Source: Nicotiana tabacum (taxonomy: Eukaryota; Streptophyta; Magnoliopsida; Solanales; Solanaceae). Taken from it: a stretch of 64,000 nucleotides of DNA. Positions 10,460-22,329 of this stretch are shown here, in pieces. Position numbers and translations under genes: made by a program. Under the pieces are notes generated by a model. The model searched no databases. It had not been told where the DNA came from and saw only the letters and a program-made list of their open reading frames with translations. The DNA lies in NCBI RefSeq assembly GCF_000715075.1, contig NC_134087.1, positions 183,117,276-183,181,275 of the forward strand, in the 5' to 3' direction. The stretch's first letter is position 1, and every line of letters starts with the position of its first letter.

Positions 10460-13400
10460 AGTCCTGTTCTAGGAAGTCTACAAGTCGTGTCTAGTAGAGT
10501 CTTGTTTATATATGTGTAGTGCACCACACTTATAAGCAGGAGGCTACAGGGCATTTAGGACTTTCACTCTTTCTTCTTACTCTAGATCGTATGGTAGAGC
10601 TCACTTATAAGAATTCAAGTTCCAAACTTCTATTCGTAATAAGACGATGCCTACATTCAGAAAGACAATCGATAAGAGATATATCTATGGAATTATTGAT
10701 TTAGAGGAACTCGATTTTGCATCTTACTTATAATAAGCAAATGTGAGGTCTTTAGCAAATCATGGGTGTACTGAAAGGTGTAAGCCTCTTGATAAGGGAC
10801 CTTAAGGCAAGAATATTTATCCACCTTTATGGTAAAAGACAATGCTTTTAAGGAGTAAAAGAAGCAATGTGAAGAAGGGTACGGGGTGCCCAGTTAATGA
10901 AGATTATCGGTATTACAGTTTCGGCAGAAAAATATAAGCATTAAGAGTTACCCTCAATAGTAACAGAGATATGTACAATTGGTCGTACCCATCTCAGTTC
11001 CCAATGGGGGCTAACAAGTGTAGTTTAAGAAAAGGACGAAATATCAGGACCTGGCTGGGTTTAGAGTAAACCAAAATGGTGAATGGATTTTTTGTGTTAG
11101 TTGACATTTTCAAAAGATATTGCAAGTGTGGTAGTAGATCTCCTCGTGAGACACCTAGGTGGTGCACCCTAAATTATTAAAGCTAGATATGAGCCTTGGA
11201 AGCCTTAAAGGAATAAATATTACCTTAGTGTGGCTCCCGCACCCGTAAAGAAAGAATGTTAGGCAATTGAAAGAGCCAAGGGATGGATCAAGGGGAGTCA
11301 AAGGCAAAAGAATGTTTTGTTCGAGTTTTTAGAATAAAGCAGTAAGCATAGATAATTAGCGGAAGATAAGAAGAGAGTTAATGAAGCATTATGAGTAAGA
11401 TATGATACACAGATGATAACGGTAGGTCAAAAAAATGATGACAGTATTACAGAGTTTATAGTCAGGTGAAGGAAAGACAAAAGATGATAGTCCTTGAGAT
11501 AATGAAAGAATATAGGTCATAAAGTCATAACCTCATTTCGAAAAATAAGTTTGCAACTCTAGCGCGATTACCAAGAGGAAAAGTTAGACCCAGAGTAATA
11601 GGAATTAATATGGACTGGTGAATCAGATAAACTAAATATGAATTAGGGGCTGAGTGATTTGATAATAGTCAGCATCATGAGAATTTTAGATCATGTTCCG
11701 GCAATAATAGGATGGACAACAGAAGAAGATTCATGAGAAATTCAAAGAATGGTCATTTAGGAAGACGCTTCCCTAAAGCAAGCAATGTTAGCAAAGTTAA
11801 GCTTAAGGGACTGTATGTATTAGTTACATTAAGTGTCACCCTCGTGAGTAAGGGAATTTGTCATCCTTGGTACAGAAGGATTGTCATAAGGCAAGTAAGG
11901 ATCATTGATGTCGAGAAACGATGCCAAAGATGAAGAGGTAAACCATCTATGGGTAGATCCTCGTGGCTTTAGCTCTTAGTACACCCCTAAAGGGAGGAAT
12001 ATGAAGTGATGTGACATTAAGGTAGAATTAAGTGGTTCTAGTGACTATGGAATGGTAAAAGAAGAATGCGATAAATGAAAGAGGAATGAGATGGCACTTA
12101 TCCAAATATTACAGATACGCTACGATTCAAGAATATTATGAAAGCACGATGTAAAGGAGAGGAAGTAAAGATTCCTGCCCGAGCTGTTATTAATAAATAA
12201 AGAGCCAGTGCGAGACGTAAGTTAAGACAAAAGAAATAACCCAAGAAAAATTACGAGGAATATTGACATGAGAATGGGCCAACGAGTAGTTAGTAATTGG
12301 TCAGAAAGATCCTAGTTTTCGCTAAACATGGAGTTACAGATGAGTCATCAGATTATGTAAGATAAACATAGTAGAACCCAACATGGAGAATTCATCCTCA
12401 AAGAATATCATTATAATACTTGAGATATATTAAAACAAGAGTCGGGGTAGTTAAAGATACTGTATGAGTATTACAAGGATAAAAGAAAGTGCCACTAGGA
12501 AAGCAGTCAAAATATCAGTTCAGAAGCAACCATACAAGCACAAGGGCATGGAAGTAAACAACTAAGGATGATTATAGGCAAGTAAGGACATCAAAAAGGT
12601 CCGTAGTAAGCTCACAGCTTTACGAGAGTCAAGGGTTCTCTCTAAGTGCTACAACAAAAGACTAGATGAGGAGATAATAAAGAAGGCTTCAACCTAAGCA
12701 CAACGACCTAAACAAGAAATGATCGTGTAACAACAATTTCGCAACAACATTGTAAGAATTCCAAAGGAAAATGGCACCTGCCGTGGCTAATGAATGGGAA
12801 GTAAGAATTAAAAGTAATATTCGAGATCATATGAGTTGTATGAAAACTCTGCCACGTGTAGGAAATAATATAAGCTAAGTACGGATGCAACAAGGGGACA
12901 AAAATACCAGGAAAAGTAATTGCCTACATTTAAAGAAAACTGAGATACAACGAAAGGAATTATTGATCAATGATCCATAGTTAGTTATGTGATGAATGCA
13001 CTTACGATTTCAGAGTATTATCCATGCAGCAACATATATGTTAACAATCATACAGTCATAGAAAATTCCGATATAAGTTAAAACAAAGAATTGAGCCTAG
13101 ATCATAGACAAAGGATTGAATTGTCAGAAGATTTTATCATGAATATTCCATAGCGTCCATGAAGAGCTAAAGTAATAACTACCATGAACCACATATCGGG
13201 AAGTGCTTACGCCTACATAAAGGCTGATCAGAAAAAGGAAGAAACTAAAGAGATACATCAACGAAGTAAATCAGAAATCTGATTATTGGACCCTGAAAAT
13301 TATAGAAATCGTGATTGAGAGCCTTGCAGAATCACTCTTACTATCAAAGGTACAAGAGAGATAATGCAGTAGCCATATTCTATAGCGGCTCTGTGATAAA

Positions 13401-14970
13401 GTCAGTTAGAAGTGTCCCAACCTCATAAGAAATTAGTATGGAGCTCTTACGAGATTATGTAAAGAGGTGCATGTATTATAATAGAAGTTCAAGACATGAA
13501 TGTGAATTATACCTATGTGGAGGAACGGTCATGAAAAAGATAGAAGATGTGATGTGAGGCTTTAAGGAAAGTAAGGTAAATGTGAACAATGTACGAGATA
13601 CTCAAAAGCAGAAGGTTGAGAATATTCCATACTTGGGATAGAAGGCTAGAAGCGCGGGGATTCAATATCCAGGAATGATAGCAGCGGCGTCAGTAGCATA
13701 TCTTCCAGCCTATGGTCTAGGTATCAAAAAGCCTGATTTTGAGAGTAAAGGATAGTTAGAGATGATGTGATGTCTCGCTTGATATTCCATAACAACATAA
13801 GGAAATCTGTAGTGCAAGCAAGTTGAAGGAAGGCCACGAATAGAATAAATATCTATGTATAGGTCCCAAGCTAAAGTATAGTAGAGCGACAAAGTTTTAA
13901 CGAAACATTAGTAAGGATGAGGAAAGGAAAGTGAAATGGTGACGAGAACGGATAAGTCCTCGGGATTAAAACCCATGTAAACAAGAAAGCTAATGGTTTT
14001 CTCTAAGTTATAGAAAGTTCAGTATAGCCTGAATGAACTCAAAGGAGTCTAAGACTAATAACATTCAGAAGTGATGGAATGCTGCCCTGTTAATAGAATG
14101 AAGGTGTAATTATTATAGAAAACATATTGACGTTTGGGCCTTTGATTGAGTAATGATCTGACGAATAAAAGAAAGGGATCTCATGAATTGCACAAGATTA
14201 AAATACCCACGCATGGTAAATCACATTAGGATGTTGTGAGATACAGTTATGAAAGCAGGGTATCTCCCTAGGTGGAACAATCTAATCATTTCAGATGTTC
14301 CCCGTTAAAACATGAATCCTAGCAACAATATTACATAAAAGGTTAAGTTATCAGGGGTGGATTATGAATCAAAATTGAGGTGAATCAACATTGGATGGAT
14401 AAAAGTTATAAAGTATGAGAAGAGATTAGGCCGCCATTCTTAAGATGAACAGTAAAATGGAAGAATTAGAGGGCATAGATTTATACGTATGGGATAAGCA
14501 ATGAAAGTAACCTAGGATTTGGTAGCAAACCTCAGTAACGAGAAGTCGAGGTACGAGTTATGGTATAGTATGACCTATGTAGATGCAGTAAAGTCATACA
14601 AATGGATAACCAGGTCTATAAAATAAGATATAGCAATATTCGTAAGTTCGACAAAACAAAAACAAGCGAAGAACTTCAGGATTGGCTAAAAACTGGAGGA
14701 AAAAGGAGAGGAGAGTCGCATAAGCACACTTACAAGGCCAGTATCGTAGAAGCTGTATGATGGGAGGTAGCACCATTTATGAGATTGGAAGGAATTCGAT
14801 CACAAGTCATGGCATAGGAAAGAGGCCTAAAGGGTGGGGGGATACCCTGGCCTTTGGACTTATTTATAGAACAGTTGCCTAGATGGCAAGAGGATTACTA
14901 AAGTATTCACAAGAGCTATGGGATATGAGAGCGATAAGCACATCAATCAACATTCGAGGACGAATGTTCC
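10460..14970 (+). other. 4.5-kb interior with no recognisable gene
   Basis: The stretch is rich in A and G with many short phrases such as AAGATAAG and stop codons in all frames. The longest open frames are about 60-73 codons and resemble nothing. I looked for RT (YVDD/FIDD), integrase zinc finger, protease and zinc-knuckle motifs and saw none. It may be ancient pol-derived DNA beyond recognition, or a non-coding filler as in large retrotransposon derivatives. Confidence 0.6.
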
Positions 14971-14980
14971 AAAGGGGGGA
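14971..14980 (+). other. Polypurine tract
   Basis: AAAGGGGGGA lies four bases before the 3' LTR and follows CGAGGACGAATGTTCC, a phrase common before Tekay/Del 3' LTRs. Confidence 0.8.
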
Positions 14981-14984
14981 ATGA

Positions 14985-17121
14985 TGTTACACCCTATATT
15001 TCTGTACATGAAAATACGCTATAAATAAATTAATGAGAGCCCGAAAGTGAGATGTCACGTTTCGCAGTATTAAGTTACGACGATGTTGCACCCTGAAGTA
15101 TTGTACATTAAAATTTTGTTTTCAGTTAATCTATGTAAAACTCGGGGAAGAGATCATCTTGACTTTAACGTACTTACGCAATTTATAGCAAGCAATAAAT
15201 AAGTGTTACGAAGAATAAGAGGGTACACGGATTAAAGAAAACAAGTTCGTTGAAAGCGACCTATTTGGAATAAAATACGAGTCGAGCGATAATAACAAAT
15301 AATTATGAACTAGTACCATGCCAGGTACCATATGACCACGGTAGTATAATATATAAAGTATATATGAAGTATTTTAAAAATAAGTAAGATTTAAAATAAT
15401 GTGTGGTAATTTTTAAATTATGTGAGTAATTGATTAATTACCGAGTAACGGAACATTACCCAGTTAACTAATAAGTGAATAAAAACTTATAAAATATACC
15501 CATTTTACACATGGCACTAGGCCACCAAACAAGAAGATGATTCATAAGCCATTTATGTATAGGTGTTTAGTCTTACACCTAAGGTTTAAAATAAAGCTTA
15601 AAGTTAACAAAGATAAGACTTAAAAGTCTTATCTCTTTTCAAGGATAAGAACAAATAACGTTAGGAACTCCTATTTTGGTTTGAAAGTTTGAAAACCCTT
15701 TTTGTTCAAAAACGTTAGAAGTTCCATTTTAAATCAAAGCAAAAACATTCCATTTTCAAAACCAAAAGCTTAGAAGCATTCCATTTTAAATCAAAGCAGA
15801 AACGTTCCATTTTCAAAACCAAAAGCTTAGAAGCAATTTCGTCCCAAACTTCAACAAATCAAAGCAGATTTCGTTCCTCAATTACAAAGCCTAGAAGCTT
15901 AATCTGATTTTAATTTCTATGTTCAATCCACGAAGGTTTCCAACGAAATATTATGCGGAGTTGTTTCTACTCCAGTTATGTTAAGGCTAAGCTTTTCCTT
16001 TATTTTGGCATGATCTCGTCATTACACAAGTTTGATAACGAGGCATAAAGAAAAATTCATATTCCGGAATTTACGTATATTTTGTTGTCTCGCAAGTTAC
16101 GTATATTTTTCTAGTTTTGTAAGTTACAATATTCTCCTTATCAGGACTTTATATTCAATTGAGTATTTTCATCTTCCAGTCAAGAGAGTAGAGAGTTTAT
16201 ATATATACAGTATTAAAGTATTTCCATTACTATCGAGCTATAATCGATGGGCAGGCCCTTATTGGGCAACCTTTGATCAGATGGTAGGTTATATACCGAG
16301 CCTTTTGTGGCTGAGCGCTTATGAGCGAGCCCAGTTGGTTGAGATACAGAGCCTAGTATGGCCGAACGCTTATGAGAGAGCCTACTATGGCAAAGCAGTT
16401 ATATATATACCGAGCCTACTGTTGACGAGCGCATATGAGCGAGCCCAGTTGGTTGAGATACAGAGCCTAGTATAGCCGAGCGCCTATGAGCGAGCCTACT
16501 ATGGCATAGCAGTTATATATATATAAACACCAAGCCTTATAGGGCCGGACAATTATTTTATTCACTATATTGAGAGATTTGAGTCAGTATCAGCAGATGA
16601 GCATATCTTCAGATTTTCTTTGACTCTGAGTTATTTTCAGTTATTATATTATCAGTTCAGTTTTAGCTTTAGTATATTGCCTTACATACTCGGTACATTA
16701 TTTTGCACTGACGTCCCTTTTGCCTGGGGACGCTGCGTTTTATGCACGCAGGTTCTGATAGACAGGTCGAGAGCCCTCCAAGTAGGCTATCAGCTCAACG
16801 GAAGATGTTGGTGTGCTCCATTTGCTTCGAAGTTTCTTGTTTGGTTAGTATGATTTAGACGTGTATTGTTTGGTATGGCGGGACTCTGCCCAACCTTTAT
16901 GACATTTATGTACTCTTAGAGGCTTGTAGACATATGTCATGTATGTGAAAGATTGTACGGACTTGTCGGCCTATTTTTTGAGTTTATAAATGATTATGTT
17001 GGCCTATTAGGCCCGTATGTCACATATTTATGATGATGTAATAAGAAAGATACGTTACGTTGGTACTCGGTTGAGTAAGGTACCAGGTTCCCATCGCAGC
17101 CCATCAGTTTGGGTCATGACA
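14985..17121 (+). repeat. 3' LTR of non-coding gypsy element (2137 bp)
   Basis: It starts TGTTACACCC and ends GGTCATGACA. A second LTR-start-like phrase, TGTTGCACCCTGAAG, occurs at 15084, 99 bp inside. A 114-bp tandem repeat lies at 16293-16520 and the box TGACGTCCCTTTTGCC at about 16710. The 147-codon open frame at 16032-16475 reads the tandem repeat and is not a gene. Confidence 0.85.
16293..16520 (+). repeat. 114-bp tandem repeat, two copies
   Basis: ATACCGAGCC starts at 16293 and again at 16407. Each copy contains GCGAGCCCAGTTGGTTGAG and ends near a TATATATA run. Within each copy TATGAGCGAGCC-like words repeat at shorter range. Confidence 0.85.
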
Positions 17122-18146
17122 TATGTTCTGCCCAGTCAAACCGCACCTGCGGTCCCAAAATCCGCTTTTGCGGTGAAAACTCCACACTTGTGGAAGTCAC
17201 TTAACTCACCCGGGGTCCCACCTATGCTCTAGGTCTCGCACCTGTGCAGGCGCCTTTGCGGCACAATGATCCGCTTCTACAGAAGCAGCCTACACCCCTC
17301 ACTCGTTCACACTCTGCTTCTGCGCCCTCTTCGCTGCATCTACGACCTCGCAGGTGAGAAAACAACCTCGCACATGTGACCTCTGCCATTTCCTCCTTAC
17401 CCGCTTCTAAGGCTCTCTTCCTCCCTTTGCGGACTCGCACCTGCGGTGCCCACTCTGCACGTACGATTACACCAGCAGTCCTCAAACTTCAATAGCTCTT
17501 CAACTTCAAACCTTAGTCCGTTAACCACCCGAAATCAACCCGAAGTCCCCGGGACCTCAACCAAACGTACCAACAAGTCTTAAAACCTCATACAAACTTA
17601 GTCGAACCCTCAAACCACCTCAAACAACTTCAAAAACACAAATCACACATAGATTCAAGCCTAATGAGGTTTGAAAATTTCAAATTCTACCAACGATGCC
17701 GAAACCTTTGAAATCACATTCGATTGACCTCAAATTTTGCACACAAGTCACAAATGACACCACGAACCTACTCCGACTTCCGAAATTCCAATTCGGCCCT
17801 GATATCAAAAAGTCCACTCCCGGTCAAACTTCCTAAAATTTCAAATTTCGCCATTTCAAGCCTAATTCCACTACGGACCTCCAAATTACAATCCAAACAC
17901 ACTCCTAAGTCCAAAATCACCCAACGGAGCTAACGAAACCATCAAAACTTCATTCCGGAGTCGTTTACGCATAAATTAACATTCGATCAGTCATTCCAAC
18001 TAGACTTTCCATTATGAGACTAAATGTCTCAAATCATTCCGAACCCAAACGACTAACCCGGTAAGTCATATAACAACTATAAAACACAATATGAGCAGAA
18101 AAATAAGGGAACATGGCCTCTCGAAACGACCGGCCGAGTCATTACA
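17122..18146 (-). repeat. 5' part of a gypsy LTR, minus strand
   Basis: Read on the minus strand from 18146 it starts TGTAATGACTCGGCCGGTCG, almost the start of the LTRs at 40582 and 47701. It shares further phrases with them in the same order, such as TTAGCTCCGTT and GACTTAGGAG. Near 17140-17480 it has a zone of CpG palindrome words such as CCGCTTTTGCGG. It stops at 17121/17122 where the non-coding gypsy element was inserted; its remainder should lie left of the window. Confidence 0.75.
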
Positions 18147-19290
18147 TAATCATACCAAACTTCTTGTTCAAATACTTTGCCAGTCAGATCCTCTACTTTG
18201 ATCAATTAAAGGAGATGAACTATTACATCTATTTCTATCAAAACTCTAGCAAATGATATCCTCCCAGCCTTTGTCATACATTCATCAGCATAAATAGGAT
18301 TTCCCAGTACACTACTAATCCTGCTAAGTGTTACCATTTCCCAACAGTTTAGTGGCAGGTTTGGAATTGCACCCACAATGGAATCATTCTCAATACTTCT
18401 TTATTGAAGTTAAAATCTGCTTCTCATGGCTTAATTATTATTGGCTTGTTGTTTATTGTATGGGGACTTGAATATAAGACTTCATTTCTGTCTTCCAAGG
18501 TATTGAACTTCATAACAAAATATATATCATTGTGTAAATAGATCTTTGGTTTAGCAGTAAAGTTCCATTGCTTACCTATGTACCTTTCTGGTGAACCCAT
18601 GGATGGTGTAGCACCCACCACATACAAGATCATAGCCTGCTTCCATTTGCTGTCCCCTTTTATAGTTCCTCTGATTAATTTGAGAAATCTTTTCCCCTTC
18701 CATAGTCACTGGTGTTATATATGATAAACTCATTCCCTTGGATGCTAATCTATTGCCCGCAATAAGCTCGGCCAACTCAGTTCCTTATTAGCTGGTTTCC
18801 CCATCGGAGGCTCTATTTTCTTATTAGCATGTTCTTTATCAAAAATATTTCTCAGTAACATTTCTTTGATTGTTGACTACACTTCCAGTAATTTAATTTC
18901 TTGGAATGCCCCCTTTAGCCCGAGTATTTTGAATTGTTGTCGCAATAAAATGCTTCGAAGTACCTTCTGCAACAATCATCTGGTTACTACTGATTAGGGT
19001 TGTAGCAACACCAGTATTCTGATTACTCGAAGAGTTTCCTTTAACCCCAATGTTCTGGATAGTGGTAACTATTGGATACATCAATGTGCCTTCACTTGCA
19101 ACAACACTTTGGTTATTGTCGGTTGGGTGTTTTGGGTATGCATGACAAATTTCATCTTCTCGGCAGTCGAATTAACAATTATAGGCGTGATTTTTAGCTC
19201 GGTTTGTCGATTAGCCGCTTCTGATGAAAAAGTCCTAGTCTGCTCTCCTTCGCCCAAGATTCCGCTAATGTCTGTTGATTCTATCACTAA
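18147..19290 (-). pseudogene. LINE ORF1 relic (DUF4283-type), frameshifted
   Basis: Minus-strand reading gives pieces of a DUF4283 protein, the domain found in ORF1 of many plant L1-type LINEs. An N-terminal low-complexity part lies at 18893-19287. The central part at 18424-18775 contains KQWNFTAKPKIYLHND and FNTLEDRNEVL. A following part below 18424 contains PLWVQFPNLPLNCWEM and SFARVLIEIDV. Frames change at least three times and stops are present, so it is dead. No endonuclease or RT follows; the sequence is cut at 18146 by the minus-strand LTR fragment. It has the same domain as ORF1 of the LINE at the right of the window, but the wording differs enough that it is another family member. 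RNA binding is the role of the family. Confidence 0.75.
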
Positions 19291-19439
19291 TTGACATCTC
19301 TAAGCTTTTATATAGGTCCAAATTTGGACGACCACGGCCACTGACAAATACGAAAAATGATGAGACCCTTACGACACAACGTTCTGTGGTCGTTGAAGGT
19401 GGCGACTACTAATAGCGATTAGAAGATGCACGAAATTTG

Positions 19440-19798
19440 TAGTAGTATAGGTGCAACAGGAGGCAACGCGAATATACTTTCGAATATTCTCTATGTCACA
19501 TCTTTTAAGGTTCAAGAGGGGGTTGCCCCTTATAAAAAGAAGGGGAAGACTTTGTAAAAAGGGGATCGATATATCTTACTGACTTTGGTCTAAGAGCATC
19601 CATTGCAATATCTTTCTACATTCAAAGCTGTCATATTTACACTTAATCATTTGGTTTCATGATATTTAGAAACATTATTCATCTTGTTCATCCCTTGCCT
19701 CTTTCAATCTAAAGTTTATTATACTTGGCTGAGATTTACCTCTTCATCTTCTTTAATTGATTTAATAAAAAAGGTTTCAATATCTTTTGGGTCAAACA
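19440..19798 (+). repeat. 3' part of Tat 5' LTR
   Basis: The stretch runs into TCAAACA at 19798 directly before the PBS. It has a TATA-like TTATAAAAAG at 19529-19538 in a short inverted context (CCCCTTATAAAAAGAAGGGG). The left limit is uncertain. Confidence 0.6.
19529..19538 (+). promoter_or_regulatory. Putative TATA box of the Tat LTR
   Basis: TTATAAAAAG within CCCCTTATAAAAAGAAGGGG, about 265 bp before the LTR end, is a plausible core promoter by position and wording. Confidence 0.55.
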
Positions 19799-19800
19799 AT

Positions 19801-19820
19801 TTGGCCCCGTCTGTGGGGAT
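19801..19820 (+). other. Primer binding site, Tat/Athila type
   Basis: TTGGCCCCGTCTGTGGGGAT lies two bases after the LTR end. It differs by one base from the common TGGCGCCGTCTGTGGG form. Confidence 0.75.
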
Positions 19821-19898
19821 TTCTTTAGCTAAGATTTTAGTTTCATCTACACTCCTGAAAGGGATAATCACCTTCTCCTAGCTTGGTACTAACCAACA

Positions 19899-21095
19899 AT
19901 GGTAAGGAAAGGAGATGCAAGCCAAAAAGAAATAGTAGGCGTCACAACCAACCTCCTAGACACCATCAATGAAGATAGTAGAGAGGACAACAAAAATGAA
20001 ACACCAAACACCACACCTGAGGGGAGACACTTCACCTTCCCCACACGAAAGCATGACTGCTTCACGCGAGAGGGAAGCCTCCACATCTGCAACAGGAGAG
20101 GCACCACCGACAGTAAGAAGACTGCTAGAAGAATGGCTAACAAGTACTCTAAACACCATACTTGATAAACCTGGCCAAAGGGATGACAGGAATGTTGCAC
20201 ATGCAAATGTCACGATAAACGCTAATGAGCAAGACGCCCTACGTACAGGTAACACTTATGTTGCTAATGACGCATGCAATGATACGCTTGCAGCTGTTTT
20301 AAATAAAATAAAGGAGATGAAAAATAAGAATAATCGTGACCAAATGAAGGAACACCAAGAGAGAGTTGACAAAATACCAGGCGCTCCAAAGTTGCTGCCA
20401 AAACGCGATGTTGGTCGATTCATCGAGCAACCATATAGTGAAGAAGCAACCCCCTACACCATTCCAAAGACCTTCAAAATGCCGCCATACTTAAAGATAT
20501 ATGATGGCACTACCAATCCAGAAGACCATATCATCCACTACGTTACAGCTATAAAAGGTAACGATCATTCAAAAGAGCAGGTACTATCGCTACTATTGAA
20601 AAAGTTCGGCAAAACCCTAACAGGGGGAGACTTGACATGGTACTCTCAACTACCGGCACGCTCGATAGCAACGTTTGAGGAAATGGCAGACAAATTCGTC
20701 ACCGCCATGCATGAGCCAAAAAAGCAGAAGCTAGGGTAAATGATATATTTGCCATAAGACAGATGCACGACGAGGGACTCAGGGATTTCTTAGCTCGGTT
20801 CAACAGGGTGAGAATGAGCTTGCCGAATGTGTCAGAAGGAATGGCAGTAGCAGCTTTCCAGAATGGATTAAATAGAAACGGGTCGAGAGTGACCAGAAAA
20901 TTGCTAAGCAGACTCATGAAATACCCTCCAACTACTTGGGAAGAAATCCATAACGCCTACTGCGCCAAGGTACGAGCCGACGAGGATGACCTCAATGGTT
21001 CGACCCAACGGTTGACATCACTTCAAACTGAAGCAAGGAAAGATCGTCGCAATGATGGTCGAAGAGATCAGTTGGGGCCCCGCCTCGATCGATAA
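19899..21095 (+). pseudogene. Tat gag (capsid region), frameshifted
   Basis: The likely start is the ATG at 19899, 100 bp after the PBS; the frame then passes to one reading 19969-20739 and then to 20763-21095. The middle part has the retrotransposon gag domain: phrases such as MPPYLKIYDGTTNPEDHI, LTWYSQLPARSIATFEEM and FLARFNRVRM. A run of six A near 20712 coincides with a frame change that ends the second piece at 20739; the reading that continues the gag lies one frame over. A basic tail (about 21000-21095) follows. No intact zinc knuckle is visible. Gag would form the virus-like particle around element RNA in the cytoplasm. Frame breaks make this copy non-functional. Confidence 0.8.
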
Positions 21096-21658
21096 AGGCA
21101 TTAGCCCTAAGTCAGGACGTTTGCCCCGCCTCCACCGTGGCACACAGATGCTCCTCCTCGACATACAACACCATATCGACACGAGAAAGTTGTTCCTTCA
21201 CTCTTATCCGCTCACAATTTTTATGTTTCTCCTTCAGAAATAGTGTACGCCCTAGAAAAACTTTGTCCAAAGGTGAAATGGCCGCAAAAGATGAGGTCAG
21301 ACCCCATCACTCGGAAGTCGAGCGCTTTCTACGAATTTCACTAAGAAAGGGGTAACAAAACCGAAGATTGCATAGGACTACGACAAGAAGTAGTACGAAT
21401 GTTAAGCCAGGGACATCTGCAAGAGTTATTGAGTGATCAAGGATGGGCTAACTTTGCCTGCGGACGTGAACAGCCCCAGGGACCTCCAAAACCACCTTCT
21501 CCCACTTGCACTATACAGATGATCATCGGCGGGGGCGATGGCGTAGCAATCAATCATGTCAAGTTCACTACCACACATATACTCAAATGATCAATCACCC
21601 ATGAATGATATGATGACCTCGAAGATAGTATCATCTTCGATAAGTCAGATGCGACAGT
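21096..21658 (+). other. Decayed gag-protease linker
   Basis: The stretch has only short open frames in several phases. Weak gag-like words occur, including a GWANFACGREQPQGPP phrase near 21450. I see no separate gene. Confidence 0.45.
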
Positions 21659-21919
21659 TTGTCTTTCCCTCACTATAATGCTCTTGTTATAACTTTACAT
21701 ATTGCAGATACTGATGTAAAACGAATAATGGTAGATGACAAGAGCCGCACGTGTATTATCCATCCTCGAGTCCTCGTGCAGATGAGACTCGAAGGCAGAA
21801 TAATACCACACTGCATAACGCTAACAGGTTTTAATAATGTAGTTGAACGGACTTCTGGAGAGATAGTTCTACCCATCCTAGCTAGACGAGTCACCCTAGA
21901 AACGATGTTCACGTCATGA
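21659..21919 (+). pseudogene. Tat aspartic protease, active site altered
   Basis: The 86-codon frame reads like the retropepsin region of Tat elements: ALVITLHIADTDVKRIMVD, then a hydrophobic stretch, then TLTGFNNVVERTSGEI with LPILARRVTLETMF. The position of the catalytic D-[ST]-G-[SA]-S motif reads VDDKSR, so the usual glycine is lost. The frame ends in TGA at 21917-21919 and the following sequence (to about 22330) continues in other phases. The protease would process gag-pol; here it cannot be active. Confidence 0.7.
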
Positions 21920-22329
21920 ACCAGGAAACAACTTACAATACCATCATAGGGCGCCCGTGGATACACACCATGCGATTGGTCCCTTCCAGTCTCTATCAAG
22001 TGATCAAGTTTCCTACCCCATGGAGAATATTCAACATTCGAGGATAGAAACGCACGACAAAAAAATGCTATCGCATCGCCCAAGATTGTGCACACACCCA
22101 ACAACTCTAAGGAGCAAATGTGGAAGCATAGCAGTGAGCGATGTCGGGAGCCAAACTTGACATACAGACAGATGTTATCAAGGACCCCAACAACGTGTAA
22201 TCATCCGAGTCAACGATAGAAAATCTTGATCCTGTCCCGCTAGACGCCAACGACAGCACAAAAAAGATTTATATCAGGCACAACCTCTCGGAACCAGGTA
22301 AGTTTCATAAGTTCTTGACTGACCATGCC

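Larger units (their letters stand above)
10252..17121 (+). mobile_element. Non-coding Ty3/gypsy element (LARD-like), 5' LTR split by the Ogre-like insertion
   Basis: 10252-10444 and 16929-17121 are aligned 193-bp sequences that both end TGACA, so they are the same part of two LTRs. The first is followed by a tRNA-iMet PBS. A PPT (AAAGGGGGGA) precedes a full 3' LTR starting TGTTACACCC at 14985. The order LTR, PBS, interior, PPT, LTR shows a plus-strand element. The ends resemble Tekay/Del-type gypsy LTRs, but the 4.5-kb interior is AG-rich and shows no gag or pol. The Ogre-like element entered its 5' LTR at the point matching 16928/16929; the rest of that LTR lies left of the window. Confidence 0.8.

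Noticed and set aside
16032..16475. 147-codon open frame as a gene
   Set aside because: It reads through the 114-bp tandem repeat inside an LTR; its protein is the repeat itself and has no start context or homology.
19889..20255. Minus-strand open frames opposite gag
   Set aside because: They are shadows of the gag coding frame; no motif and no conserved start.
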